This document shows, in pieces, positions 17,068 to 25,105 of a stretch of 64,000 nt of DNA. This stretch comes from Methylocystis echinoides (lineage in GTDB: Bacteria; Pseudomonadota; Alphaproteobacteria; Rhizobiales; Beijerinckiaceae): contig NZ_BSEC01000003.1 of NCBI RefSeq assembly GCF_027923385.1, positions 1-64,000 on the forward strand, given 5' to 3'. Numbering within the stretch: position 1 is the first letter of the stretch; every line of letters starts with the position of its first letter. Under the pieces are notes generated by a model, which searched no databases, was not told where the DNA came from, and saw only the letters and a list, made by a program, of their open reading frames with translations. The position numbers and the translations under genes were made by a program.

Positions 17068-17340
17068 GACGCCATCCCATTCCCTCGCTCTCGCACTGAG
17101 GGCCAGCACGATTAATTTGACCCTGCCGGGCGAGTTTGGAGAGAAAATTTTGGTGCCGTCGCAGCAGAATTCCTTTCCCGCAGTCGGGATTGTGGGATCG
17201 CCAGGACCCCTCCAGCACAAGCCGCAGATAAATGCCCCTGAATTCCCGTTCCAATAGTACCGCTCGGCGGTCATGAGTTGGCCTTGCTGCGTCGTCTGAA
17301 AGAGAGCATTCAGTCCGGATTCGCCGACGGCCCCAACCCT
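17068..17340. other. Intergenic stretch with one doubtful minus-strand frame
   Basis: A minus-strand frame starts at 17274 (MTAERYYWNGNSGAFICGLC). It has a short Cys-rich beginning but then runs antisense through the DUF2493 coding DNA. I could not support it as a gene; nothing else is visible. Confidence 0.3.
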
Positions 17341-17590
17341 CTACTCTGCCGGTGCCGCATAGCCCCGTCTCTCCTTGTGACGCGCACGCACGAGCAGCGC
17401 CGCATAATCGCCGCACCTGACATAGAGCCGATGCGCTCCCATTGCTTCATGAGCAGCACGCTTCCGAAAAGATCGGGCAGGATGTTGATGCGATAGAAGC
17501 GGCGCATGTCGCGCGCCGGGGCAATGCGGTGGAGGAGAATCGCGAGCCCATGTCGCTGCGACAAGTCAAGGGTGCTCGACTTGCCAATTA
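17341..17590 (-). pseudogene. WGR-domain protein remnant, left flank of repABC
   Basis: On the minus strand the frame reads AILLHRIAPARDMRRFYRIN, then ILPDLFGSVLLMKQWERIGS, the WGR-domain core with the W-x-R motif degraded to WER. After a frame change it continues as ALLVRARHKERRGYAAPAE and stops at 17341. The family text is LLHRIDPARNM.RFY.L...LFG...L...WGRIG....A...R...KERRGY. WGR domains bind nucleic acids; the small plasmid version has unknown role. The frameshift near the middle makes this copy non-functional. A second remnant of the same family, same orientation, lies on the other side of repABC at 21584-21894. Confidence 0.65.
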
Positions 17591-17605
17591 GATGACGCAC
17601 CAATT

Positions 17606-17621
17606 GTTGCGAGCTCGCAAC
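17606..17621. other. parS-like centromere site 1
   Basis: Perfect 16-bp palindrome GTTGCGAGCTCGCAAC, extended by T/A to 18 bp (17605-17622), about 200 bp upstream of repA. It has the GTT...GC...AAC architecture of repABC parS sites. An identical core recurs at the end of repB. These are the expected RepB binding sites for plasmid segregation. Confidence 0.75.
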
Positions 17622-17827
17622 ATTGCTGCCCTCACCGGGTCTCAGTCGACACAGTTCGCCGCGATCAGCGCGGCTGCGTAGCATTCATCCTTATTGGTTT
17701 TGGCTCGCGTTGATGCCGTTAATGTCTCGTTAACCCTTTTTTTCTTGCCCTGGCCGCAAGAATCGCGAACTCTGACGGTATCACCTCGCATATGACGCTA
17801 AATCCGTCACAGAGGAATGTTGGCCGC

Positions 17828-19021
17828 ATGGACGCTAGAGCAGATACGACGACAAAGATCGACCACTTCACAGAAGTTTTGTCCAGAGAACTGCTGTCTC
17901 TGCGAACGCGCCTCTATCCGCCGTCTTCCCAGAAAACTTTCGGACGCACCTTCACCACGAACGACCTTGTGCGCCTGCTCAAGGTTCCCGAGTCTACGCT
18001 TCGGTCCATGACGCTTGAGGGGAAAGGCCCGCAGCCTGCGCGCCTTGAGAATAACCGCCGCGTCTATACGCTCGAACAGGTTTCGGAGCTGCGATCCTAT
18101 CTGGCCGAAGTGAGGCCAGAGGAAGCGTTGACCCTGAAGCCGTGGAGACGAGGCAAGGAAGAGCTCCAGATCGTCACTTGTACGAACTTCAAAGGAGGAT
18201 CGTCCAAGACGACATCGAGCGTGCATCTCGCGCATTATCTGGCCATTCAAGGCTATCGCGTTCTGTGCATTGACCTTGATCCGCAAGCCTCCCTGACCAG
18301 CCTGTTCGGACTTCAGCCGGAATTTGACGTAGGTCCGGACGAAACCGCGTACGCGGCAATCCGGTACAACGACCATAAGCCTTTCAAGGCCGTCATTCGG
18401 AAGACTTATATCCCTGGTGTCGCGATCGTCCCCGGCAATCTCGAACTGATGGAGTTCGAGCACGATACTGCACGCGCACTCGCATCGCGGGAGCGAGACG
18501 CCCTCGGCCTTTTCTTCATGAGGCTGAAAAAGTCAATCGATCAGGTGGCCCAAGACTTCGATGTGGCGATCCTCGACACGCCACCTAATCTTGGCTTTGG
18601 CACTCTGGCCGGCCTTTTCGCGGCGACGATCCTTATCATCACCGTCCATCCGGCAATGCTCGATGTGGCGAGCATGAATCAATATCTGATCATGCTCCGT
18701 GATCTCGCAGGGGAATTGGCCCGAAACGGAGCGAGGCTGGAACAGGATTGGATCCGTTTCCTGATCACGAGACACACCCCGAACGACGGGCCACAGGCAC
18801 ATATCGTCGGCCTGCTGCGTCACCTCTTTGACGAGCATGTTTTCGTGTCGACCGCGGTCGAGAGCACCTCGGTCGCCGCCGCTGGGCTCGCAAAAAAGTC
18901 GCTCTACGAGCTTGAAGCCGGCGAGGTGCCGCGGGAATCCCTGAAAAGGGCGTTAGAAAGCATGGACAGCGTGAACGCGGAAATACTGGCGCTCATACAT
19001 AAGTCATGGGGGCGGTCATGA
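17828..19021 (+). CDS. repA: Plasmid partition ATPase RepA (ParA type)
   Basis: 397 residues from ATG at 17828 (MDARADTTTKIDHFTEVLSR); an in-frame ATG at 17792 is possible. An N-terminal MerR-like helix-turn-helix (TTNDLVRLLKVPESTLRSM) precedes the ParA ATPase. The deviant Walker A is NFKGGSSKTTSS, the Walker A-prime/B segments are LCIDLDPQASLTSLFG and VAILDTPPNLGF. RepA is the partition motor and, with RepB, represses the operon. The next gene, repB, starts in an ATGA overlap with its stop. A parS-like palindrome lies upstream. Length and motifs are normal for the repABC family. Confidence 0.95.
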   Translation: MDARADTTTKIDHFTEVLSRELLSLRTRLYPPSSQKTFGRTFTTNDLVRLLKVPESTLRSMTLEGKGPQPARLENNRRVYTLEQVSELRSYLAEVRPEEALTLKPWRRGKEELQIVTCTNFKGGSSKTTSSVHLAHYLAIQGYRVLCIDLDPQASLTSLFGLQPEFDVGPDETAYAAIRYNDHKPFKAVIRKTYIPGVAIVPGNLELMEFEHDTARALASRERDALGLFFMRLKKSIDQVAQDFDVAILDTPPNLGFGTLAGLFAATILIITVHPAMLDVASMNQYLIMLRDLAGELARNGARLEQDWIRFLITRHTPNDGPQAHIVGLLRHLFDEHVFVSTAVESTSVAAAGLAKKSLYELEAGEVPRESLKRALESMDSVNAEILALIHKSWGRS

Positions 19022-20004
19022 GGAAACCCTCGATCCTGAGTAAGCTTGGCGCCGCCGCACCTTTCGCCGCGTCGTCGGAGCTTCCCGTCGCAACGCAGCA
19101 GCCACGCCCGCGCGTCTCGTCAACCGCGATCGCGGGGCTAAGCCGTAGCCTTGACGACCTCGCAGCGGATTCCGTCGCGACACTTGACGCAGGGATCATC
19201 GATCCGTCCCCCTTTGGGGACCGTTTGGAACAAGACGAGGAGGCACTCAACCTGCTCGTCGCCTCGATCGAATCCGAAGGCCAACGGCTCCCTGTCCTTG
19301 TCAGACCACACCCAGAACAGGAGGGTAGATACCAGCTCGCCTACGGGCATCGGCGGCTCCAGGCTCTTCGGTCGCTGAATCGAAAGGTCCGGGCCTTCGT
19401 CCGGCCTCTGTCTGACGCCGAGCTCATTCTTGAACAGGGGGCCGAGAACGGTGGGCGGGAGGCGCTGACATGGATCGAGCGGGCGCTCTTCGCGAAGGAA
19501 ATGGAGGCGCAGGGGCTCTCGCCCAAGACGATCTGGACGACTCTTGGCGTGGACAGATCTGGGCTCTCCAGAATGAGGTCTGTGGTCGACGCTATTCCTG
19601 CCCATCTTATCCGCGCCATCGGGCGAGCCCCGGGCATCGGGCAGCCGCGATGGCAGGATTTGGCGGATGCCTTTGCAAGAGACGGGGCTAGAAACCGGGT
19701 CGCCCTTATCGTTGAGGGCAACGAATTCGCATCCCTTGCCTCGGACCAGAAATTCATCGCAATCCTTCGGGCGGTTGAAGAGCAGGCCAGTCGCGCGCAG
19801 CGCTTGGATCGCAAGGAGATTATGAGCGCGACGGGCAAGCAAATCGCTTACGTTTCCGCAACGGCCAAAGGGCAGACCTTTGCGATCTCTAAAAATGAAG
19901 CCCAATTCTCGGAATGGCTGGCGCAGAATCTACCGGAATTGTACCGACAGTTTCAGGACCGGAACGCTTCGGAGGCGTCCGATGTTGCGAGCTCGCAACA
20001 TTAG
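19018..20004 (+). CDS. repB: Plasmid partition protein RepB (ParB type)
   Basis: 328 residues, start chosen at ATG 19018 (MRKPSILSKLGAAAPFAASS), overlapping the repA stop by ATGA. An N-terminal segment with SLDDLAADSVATLD is followed by the ParB nuclease-like fold (DRLEQDEEALNLLVASIESE, then LPVLVRPHPEQEGRYQLAYG and HRRLQALRSL). A helix-turn-helix (SPKTIWTTLGVDRSGLSRMR) follows. RepB binds parS and works with RepA in segregation. A parS palindrome is embedded in the last codons of the gene (19982-20001), which encode DVASSQH. Confidence 0.94.
   Translation: MRKPSILSKLGAAAPFAASSELPVATQQPRPRVSSTAIAGLSRSLDDLAADSVATLDAGIIDPSPFGDRLEQDEEALNLLVASIESEGQRLPVLVRPHPEQEGRYQLAYGHRRLQALRSLNRKVRAFVRPLSDAELILEQGAENGGREALTWIERALFAKEMEAQGLSPKTIWTTLGVDRSGLSRMRSVVDAIPAHLIRAIGRAPGIGQPRWQDLADAFARDGARNRVALIVEGNEFASLASDQKFIAILRAVEEQASRAQRLDRKEIMSATGKQIAYVSATAKGQTFAISKNEAQFSEWLAQNLPELYRQFQDRNASEASDVASSQH
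19982..20001. other. parS-like centromere site 2, inside the 3' end of repB
   Basis: Perfect 20-bp palindrome containing the same 16-bp core GTTGCGAGCTCGCAAC as site 1, extended by AT on the left and AT on the right. It overlaps the repB stop region, immediately before the antisense-RNA intergenic region. Confidence 0.75.
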
Positions 20005-20075
20005 GGCCGGACGGCGGGCGAGCCGGCTGGAAGAGTAAATCGCGTATCCAATCAATTAATCGGAGATATCGACGC

Positions 20076-20132
20076 AAAAGAAAAAGGCCCCCGAAAACGT
20101 CACCGTCCCGGAAGCCCTTCTCAAAGTTTGCA
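20076..20132 (-). ncRNA. Counter-transcribed antisense RNA of repABC
   Basis: The repB-repC gap has the layout of the repABC antisense RNA. A minus-strand promoter (20139-20167) precedes about 55-60 transcribed bases. These end in a terminator: GGCTTCCG and CGGGGGCC form an 8-bp stem with two wobble pairs (plus-strand 20109-20116 and 20086-20093), followed on the minus strand by TTTTTCTTTT. In the family this RNA pairs with the repC leader and lowers RepC synthesis, setting copy number and incompatibility. The exact 5' end is estimated from the promoter. Confidence 0.75.
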
Positions 20133-20138
20133 CCTAAG

Positions 20139-20167
20139 AGAATCCCACTTCCGCGAATCGCTGTCAA
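20139..20167 (-). promoter_or_regulatory. Promoter of the antisense RNA
   Basis: On the minus strand TTGACA (20162-20167), a 17-base spacer and GATTCT (20139-20144). A consensus -35 box with optimal spacing and a weaker -10 box. Confidence 0.7.
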
Positions 20168-20196
20168 GAGTCGGCGCCGTTTCGGCGAGCGGATTT

Positions 20197-20219
20197 CTTT
20201 TGCCTGAACGAGGCAAAAG
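20197..20219 (+). promoter_or_regulatory. Hairpin covering the repC ribosome site
   Basis: CTTTTGCC (20197-20204) and GGCAAAAG (20212-20219) form a perfect 8-bp stem with a 7-base loop. The right arm contains the AAAGG ribosome site three bases before the repC ATG at 20223. This is the inhibitory leader fold expected when the antisense RNA is bound. Confidence 0.7.
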
Positions 20220-20222
20220 GTC

Positions 20223-21551
20223 ATGCAAAGACAAGCAACGACGCCCTTTGGGCGGCGATCGCTGTCGCTCGCCATGGTGGCGAGCCAGGCGGCGACGAAA
20301 GAATTCACGTCTCGCCCCGACGCGTCAGAAACCGTCGTCCATAAATGGCGACTGTTTCGGGCGCTGACGGAGGCAAAAGCACCGCTTGGCGTCACCGACC
20401 GGGCGCTATCGGTTTTGCACGCGCTGCTGAGCTTCCATCAGGAGACGGCGCTGATGTTGGAGAAGGAATCCAAACCCTCGGAAACTGAAGCGGCTCCTGG
20501 GATCATCGTCTTTCCCTCGAACAAGGAGCTATCGATCCGCGCGCACGGGATGGCGCCGGCGACGCTGCGGCGGCATATCGCCTTGCTGGTCGAGGCCGGG
20601 CTGATTATTCGGCGCGACTCGCCCAATGGCAAACGTTTCGCGCGGCGAGGGCAGGGGGGCGAGATCGCGGACGCCTTTGGCTTCGATCTCACCCCGCTCG
20701 TCGCTCGCGCCGCTGAAATCGAGAATCTCGCCGAGGAGATCCGCGCCGAAAACCGCGCCATGGCGCTCCTGCGCGAAAAAATCACTCTGGCGCGGCGGGA
20801 CGTCGCTAAGATGATCGAGACGGCAATGGAAGAGGGCGTTCCGGGCGATTGGGAGGCCCGCCACGGCGACTACCAGGCGCTCGCCAGTCGCCAGGCGCGC
20901 AAGATGACGCGGACAGACATGGAGGCCTTGGCTACGGAACTTGGCGCTCTCGCGGCCGAGATCAATACTTCGCTGGAAAATCACGTAAAACGTCAAAATA
21001 TGACTGCCAATGAGTCTCAGACTGAGCGGCATATACAGAATCAAACTACAAACATTTCTGATCTTGAACCTAGCCTTCAAGAAGGCAGGGGCGCGGCGTC
21101 CGGATTGAACAACGGAGGTTTGGGGGCCCCATCAGTGTCAGAGCTTGAAATCGATGCAACCAAGCCCTCCAGATTGGACGGCAAATCTCAACCGCCGCGA
21201 ACCTATCCGCTCGGCATGGTCCTCGACGCCTGCCCGGATATCCTGGACTTTGCGCCAAGCGGGATTTCTTCCTGGCGAGATCTCATCGCGACGGTGGGGA
21301 CAGTGCGATCGGCTTTGGGCGTTTCGCCCGACGCCTGGTCGCAGGCGCTCGACGTCTTGGGCGAGCACGACGCCACGGTGGTCATCGCGGCAATTCTCCA
21401 GCGTGGCGAGGAAATCAAATCCGCGGGCGGCTATCTCCGTGTCCTGACCGCGAAAGCGAGGGCAGGGGAGTTTTCACTGGGGCCTGTGCTGATGGCGCTG
21501 CTGCGCGGTAAGGCCGCGAAAGCAGCGCGCGAGCGAAAACGAGTTGGATGA
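20223..21551 (+). CDS. repC: Replication initiator RepC
   Basis: 442 residues. Family features: RALTEAKAPLGVTDRALSVL, LLSFHQETAL, IIVFPSNKELSIRAHGMAPA, TLRRHIALLVEAGLIIRRDS with PNGKRFARRGQGG, and the C-terminal DLIATVGTVRSALGVSPDAW and VVIAAILQRGEEIKSAGGYL. The N-terminal half is the winged-helix DNA-binding initiator domain. The protein binds the origin, which in repABC plasmids lies within repC; the locally AT-rich stretch at about 20.97-21.07 kb fits. Expression is controlled by the RepA/RepB-repressed promoter and by the antisense RNA. The frame is intact. Confidence 0.94.
   Translation: MQRQATTPFGRRSLSLAMVASQAATKEFTSRPDASETVVHKWRLFRALTEAKAPLGVTDRALSVLHALLSFHQETALMLEKESKPSETEAAPGIIVFPSNKELSIRAHGMAPATLRRHIALLVEAGLIIRRDSPNGKRFARRGQGGEIADAFGFDLTPLVARAAEIENLAEEIRAENRAMALLREKITLARRDVAKMIETAMEEGVPGDWEARHGDYQALASRQARKMTRTDMEALATELGALAAEINTSLENHVKRQNMTANESQTERHIQNQTTNISDLEPSLQEGRGAASGLNNGGLGAPSVSELEIDATKPSRLDGKSQPPRTYPLGMVLDACPDILDFAPSGISSWRDLIATVGTVRSALGVSPDAWSQALDVLGEHDATVVIAAILQRGEEIKSAGGYLRVLTAKARAGEFSLGPVLMALLRGKAAKAARERKRVG
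20970..21065. other. Candidate replication origin inside repC
   Basis: In the middle of repC, between the two conserved protein domains, a stretch of about 95 bp is clearly richer in A+T than its surroundings (for example AAAACGTCAAAATATGACTG and ACAGAATCAAACTACAAAC). In characterised repABC plasmids the origin lies in such a region. No clear iterons were seen. Confidence 0.4.
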
Positions 21552-21583
21552 TACCAGCCATGCTCCGATCTGGGTGCACATCG

Positions 21584-21894
21584 TCATCGGGCGACATAGC
21601 CGCGACGCTCCTTCAAGCGCCGCTGCCGGGCCAGAGCCTCCATCGCTTGAGCCATGTCGTCGAAAACAGTGCTACGCCGCCGGCGGCGCCGCCGATCCGT
21701 GCCCATTCCGCGACCAAACACCAGCGCCCGAACAAATCAGGCGCGATATCGAGGCGGTAGAACCGGTGCATGTTCTTGGCTGGGTCTATGCGATGCAAAA
21801 GGATAGCGTCCACGATCGCGAGTCTGAGTCCCGGCGGAGCATCGGTCAAGACACTGTGCCCCGGAGAAGCAGAGGCGCCGTCACGCGCGCTCAT
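21584..21894 (-). pseudogene. WGR-domain protein remnant, right flank of repABC
   Basis: The minus-strand frame reads AILLHRIDPAKNMHRFYRLD, then IAPDLFGRWCLVAEWARIGG. After a frame change within a CG-rich run (about 21680-21695) it continues as VFDDMAQAMEALARQRRLKE and RRGYVAR, stopping at 21584. This is the full small WGR protein in two frames. The motif W-G-R is degraded to W-A-R. It is related to, but clearly diverged from, the remnant at 17341-17590, and lies in the same orientation. Confidence 0.7.
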
Positions 21895-21992
21895 CTGCGG
21901 GCGGCGACGCCTGATCGCCCGGCTCAGTCAGCCACCGGCTGAATGTTAGATTGGCTGACGCCCGAGACCCATGTTTTTGACAAGGTGCGGTT

Positions 21993-23036
21993 TCACAACC
22001 CCGCCGCCTTGGTGAGATTGACCTTGAAGCGATCGCGCTTGCGCTGATAGCGGCGGGTCATTTCCGCCGAGGCGTGGCCGAGGTGCCTTTGCACATGGCC
22101 TTCCTCGATCTGCGCCGAGGAGGCGAGGCCGGCGCGTAAAGAGTGGCCGGAAAAGGCGCGGCGCCGTTCGCCTTCGGGCAGGTCGCCGCGCAGGCCGGCG
22201 GCCAGCGCGGTCTTCTGGACGAGGCGGGCGACGTGCTTGTCGGAGAGGCGCTCGGGCGCGACGCCGCCATTCTTGCGGGCGATGGGCCGGAACACCGGAC
22301 CCCGGGCGATCCTTCCGAGTTTGAGCCAGGTTTCGAGCATGGCGACGGGGCAGGTGAGGGGAGAGGAGCCGCGGCCGATCTCGACCTCTCGCCAGCCAGT
22401 CTTGCCGTTGAGGGTTAAAAGCAGGCCGCCGCCGTTCTGGTCGGCGCCGACGATCTCGATCCAGCCCGTTCCGTCGTCCGTCTGCTCCGGGCCGCAGTCG
22501 AGGCCGACAATCTCCGAGCGACGAAGGCCCCCGGCGAAGCCGATGGCGAGAATGGCCTTGTCGCGCAGGCCGCGCAGGTCGTTGTCGAGCACGGCGAGCA
22601 TGGCCAGCAGCTCGTCGGCGAAGATCGCCTCCTTCTGGACTGGCGGGCGGCCGTGCGCGCGGCGGATGCCGGCCAGCACGGTAGCGATATGTGGATCGCC
22701 CGTGTCGAGCGGACGGCCGAGCTGGCGATAGCGCCAGCAGATCCCGGAGAGCCGACGCTCCAGCGAGGAAACAGACAACGGCGGCCGACCCGGCCCGCCC
22801 TCGACGCAGGCGGCGAGATAAAGGCCGACGGTCTGCGGGGCTGGGGGCAGGGAGTCGAGGCCCTGCCGGCGCAGCCACGAAGCGAATTGGCGCCAGTCGG
22901 CGTCATAGGCCTTTTGGGTGTTCTCCGAGCGGGCGTTGCGGGCATAGTCTCGGGCTTTCTCCGAGAGCGCGGCGAGATGGGGGGCGGGCTCGGCGAGCGC
23001 CGGGCTGCGGGTCTTGTCCTTGCCGGTTTCGGCCAT
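21993..23036 (-). CDS. Tyrosine-type recombinase/integrase of the plasmid backbone
   Basis: 347 residues. An N-terminal SAM-like domain (about 25-130: SEKARDYARNARSENTQKAY, FASWLRRQGL) is followed by the catalytic domain with Arg in GFAGGLRRSEIVGLD, His-x-x-Arg in FSGHSLRAGLASSAQ, a second His in RHLGHASAEMTRRYQR and the Tyr nucleophile in that last block. It is the single-gene type of recombinase often found near repABC and probably resolves plasmid multimers or moves a small cassette. A 25-bp inverted-repeat site lies about 130 bp upstream (23166-23190). No partner recombinase is adjacent. Confidence 0.9.
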   Translation of the reverse strand: MAETGKDKTRSPALAEPAPHLAALSEKARDYARNARSENTQKAYDADWRQFASWLRRQGLDSLPPAPQTVGLYLAACVEGGPGRPPLSVSSLERRLSGICWRYRQLGRPLDTGDPHIATVLAGIRRAHGRPPVQKEAIFADELLAMLAVLDNDLRGLRDKAILAIGFAGGLRRSEIVGLDCGPEQTDDGTGWIEIVGADQNGGGLLLTLNGKTGWREVEIGRGSSPLTCPVAMLETWLKLGRIARGPVFRPIARKNGGVAPERLSDKHVARLVQKTALAAGLRGDLPEGERRRAFSGHSLRAGLASSAQIEEGHVQRHLGHASAEMTRRYQRKRDRFKVNLTKAAGL

Positions 23037-23165
23037 CTCCTCCTCGCTTGCTCGCCGGGGCGGGCGTAGTCACGCGCCTGGGCCTTGAAAAATCCGACGC
23101 CTCGGCGGGTTTTGGGGAGCCCAAATTGGCGCCTCTCGCCCAGTATAGCAGGGGTTTCTCTTTGC

Positions 23166-23190
23166 GTCCGATAAGCGCACATTATCGGAC
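23166..23190. repeat. Candidate recombination core site beside the recombinase gene
   Basis: GTCCGATAA (23166-23174) and TTATCGGAC (23182-23190) form perfect 9-bp arms around a 7-base spacer GCGCACA. Arms of this size flanking a 6-8 base spacer are the typical core site of tyrosine recombinases. It sits between the divergent recombinase and DUF1403 genes. It could alternatively be an operator. Confidence 0.5.
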
Positions 23191-23270
23191 ACGAAAACCA
23201 TAAGACAAGCCCGGCGGATTGGGCTGGAAATTTCGTGACAAAGCGCCGCTGTTGGCTCAAGATTCCTCCC

Positions 23271-24293
23271 ATGCAGTCGCTTGATTCGATGCCCGCGTCC
23301 GCGCCCGCTTCCCCCGTAAAGAGAACGCCGCGCGCGCGTCGCATCGGGGCGGTATCTGCGACAAATACGTTTGAAATTCAACCGCTTCCACGCTGGGTGC
23401 GGCCGCAAAATCCCGACCCTGGCGCTGCAGCTTTTTCGGCGGGCGCCGGCCTCGCGCTGTTCGATGCGATTCTGCGCGGCAGGCCCGACGGCGCTGAGCC
23501 CGACTTCGCCGGTTGCCTGCGCCAGCGCCTCGCGCTGCGCGCCGCAGAATCCTGCGCGACATTGTCCCGGCTGCGCGAAGACGCGGCCGCCTTGCGCGAT
23601 GCCGAACATCTTTCGAGGAGCGGCGAGACGAGCCCGGCTGGCCGGCTGCACCGTGTCTTCCGCCTTTACGCATCGCTGCCGGCGCGCCTCGATGCTGCGA
23701 TCTTGCGCGCGGCCGAGTTTCTCGGGCTCGAGGAGACAATCGACGCCCGCGCCCTCGCGGAAGTGGCGATCACGGCGCCCGATCCGCTCGCTGCGGCGGC
23801 GCGGGCCAGCGCCGCTGCCATGAAACTCTGTGCGCCCTCCACAGACGCCGAAGTTTTCGCCTTCGTCGTCGCCGATCTGGTCCTGGCGAACCGTCTCGGT
23901 TGGGCGCGGCCGGTTCCCCTGCTCGCCGTCGCCCTCCTGCATCCGTCGCTGAGGCGCGGGGCAGGGGGAAAGCGGTCGCGACCCTCGGACGCGGACTGGC
24001 CGGCGGCCGTCGCCGTCGCCTATGGCTTCGCGGTAGCCGAGGCCCATGCGCTCGCCGTCGATCTGGCGCGGCGCGCGCAAAAGCTTCTCGTCGTCGCGCC
24101 GATGTTGCGCGCGAAGGGCGCGGGCCACGTCGTCGATCTCCTCCTCGCGGATGACGGCGTCACCCCCTCCGCCGCAGCGGGCCGCGTAAAAATGTCGGAT
24201 CGCGCCGCGCGCCGTCTCTTCGATCGCCTCGTCGCGCTCGGCGCCGTGCGCGAGCTCACAGGGCGCGAGACCTTCAGGATTTATGGTCTATGA
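23271..24293 (+). CDS. DUF1403 family protein
   Basis: 340 residues from ATG at 23271; starts at 23235 or 23289 are possible. Family text is clear: PLPRWVRPQNPDPGAAAFSA, GAGLALFDAILRG, LRQRLALRAAESCATLSRLR, EDAAALRDAEHL, and VPLLAVALLHPSLRRGAGGK in the middle. A C-terminal winged-helix-like segment (PSAAAGRVKMSDRAARRLFD, then RLVALGAVRELTGRETFRIY) suggests DNA binding. The family is almost confined to alphaproteobacterial plasmids and is regularly followed by scpB. Here the scpB start overlaps its stop by ATGA, so the two are translationally coupled. Its function is not known; DNA organisation or regulation of the scpB partner is an inference. Confidence 0.85.
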   Translation: MQSLDSMPASAPASPVKRTPRARRIGAVSATNTFEIQPLPRWVRPQNPDPGAAAFSAGAGLALFDAILRGRPDGAEPDFAGCLRQRLALRAAESCATLSRLREDAAALRDAEHLSRSGETSPAGRLHRVFRLYASLPARLDAAILRAAEFLGLEETIDARALAEVAITAPDPLAAAARASAAAMKLCAPSTDAEVFAFVVADLVLANRLGWARPVPLLAVALLHPSLRRGAGGKRSRPSDADWPAAVAVAYGFAVAEAHALAVDLARRAQKLLVVAPMLRAKGAGHVVDLLLADDGVTPSAAAGRVKMSDRAARRLFDRLVALGAVRELTGRETFRIYGL

Positions 24294-24988
24294 GCCGCGC
24301 CAACGCCGCTTGTCTTGATCGCGATCTTTCCGACCTTCCGGAGGGGATGCGTTGGCGCGAATGGATGCTGCGCGCCGAGGCGGCGATCTTCGCTTCGCGC
24401 GAGCCCGTCTCCCGCGAGACGCTCGCCGGGCTCGTCGGCGACGCCTGCCGGCTCGACGCGCTCCTCGCCGATATCAACGAAGAACTCAAAGGGCGCCCTT
24501 ACGAGATCGTCTTCGTCGCCGGAGGCTGGCAGTTTCGCACGCGCCCGCGCCACGCCGAGACGCTGCGCACGCTGGCCGGGGCAAAGGACGCCGGGCCGCC
24601 GTCTTTCACCAAACTGGAAATGCTGGCGCTCTCGGCCATCGCCTATCAGCAGCCGGTCACCCGCGCCGAACTCTCGCGTCTCGCCGGTCACGACATCAGC
24701 CGCGACATCCTCGGCCGGCTGAAGAGTCTCGGCGTCATCGCGCCCGGTCCGCGCGCCCCTCAGCCCGGCGCGCCGATCGCGTGGGTGACAACCGCCCGCT
24801 TCCTCGAAGTCTTCGCGCTCGGCAGCCTTCGCGATCTGCCCGAACTCGACATGCTGGGCGCCGCCGGCGCCGAGGGGAGAGAAATCGATGACGAGATCGA
24901 AGGCGCCCTCGACGACGCCCTCGGGCTGTTCGAGAGGCCAGGCGCCCCGGACGATGACGCGCTCACTGAGAGGGAGTGGGATGCGTGA
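24290..24988 (+). CDS. scpB: Plasmid-type segregation/condensation protein ScpB
   Basis: 232 residues. The two winged-helix domains of ScpB are visible: WMLRAEAAIFASREPVSRET, LAGLVGDACRLDALLADINE, then GWQFRTRPRHAETLR; second, LEMLALSAIAYQQPVTRAEL and SRLAGHDISRDILGRLKSLG. Chromosomal ScpB works with ScpA and SMC as a kleisin-complex subunit. No smc or scpA occurs in the window, so this copy either joins the chromosomal complex or works with DUF1403. An acidic C-terminal tail follows. Its end overlaps a possible start at 24981 that precedes the HiPIP gene. Confidence 0.88.
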   Translation: MSRANAACLDRDLSDLPEGMRWREWMLRAEAAIFASREPVSRETLAGLVGDACRLDALLADINEELKGRPYEIVFVAGGWQFRTRPRHAETLRTLAGAKDAGPPSFTKLEMLALSAIAYQQPVTRAELSRLAGHDISRDILGRLKSLGVIAPGPRAPQPGAPIAWVTTARFLEVFALGSLRDLPELDMLGAAGAEGREIDDEIEGALDDALGLFERPGAPDDDALTEREWDA

Positions 24989-25105
24989 CGAAACGAAACT
25001 CCATCAGCCGATGCAAGGCGCCGCCCGCCCTGTCAAATTTTTGCAGACCTCGAGGAGACTCCGAGGCAAACAGGCGCTGGTCACGCGCGACGTCATATCC
25101 TTCGC

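Noticed and set aside
16618..17274. 218-residue minus-strand frame with Cys-rich start
   Set aside because: Most of it runs antisense through the DUF2493 domain; no family match.
17752..17775. TCTTGC/GCAAGA inverted repeat upstream of repA
   Set aside because: Only 6-bp arms; too weak to call an operator without comparison.
22415..23344. Long minus-strand frame over the recombinase gene
   Set aside because: Shadow of the tyrosine recombinase; composition is Arg/Ser/Pro-rich.
23070..24128. Minus-strand frame across DUF1403
   Set aside because: Antisense reading of the DUF1403 coding DNA; the plus-strand protein has clear family text.
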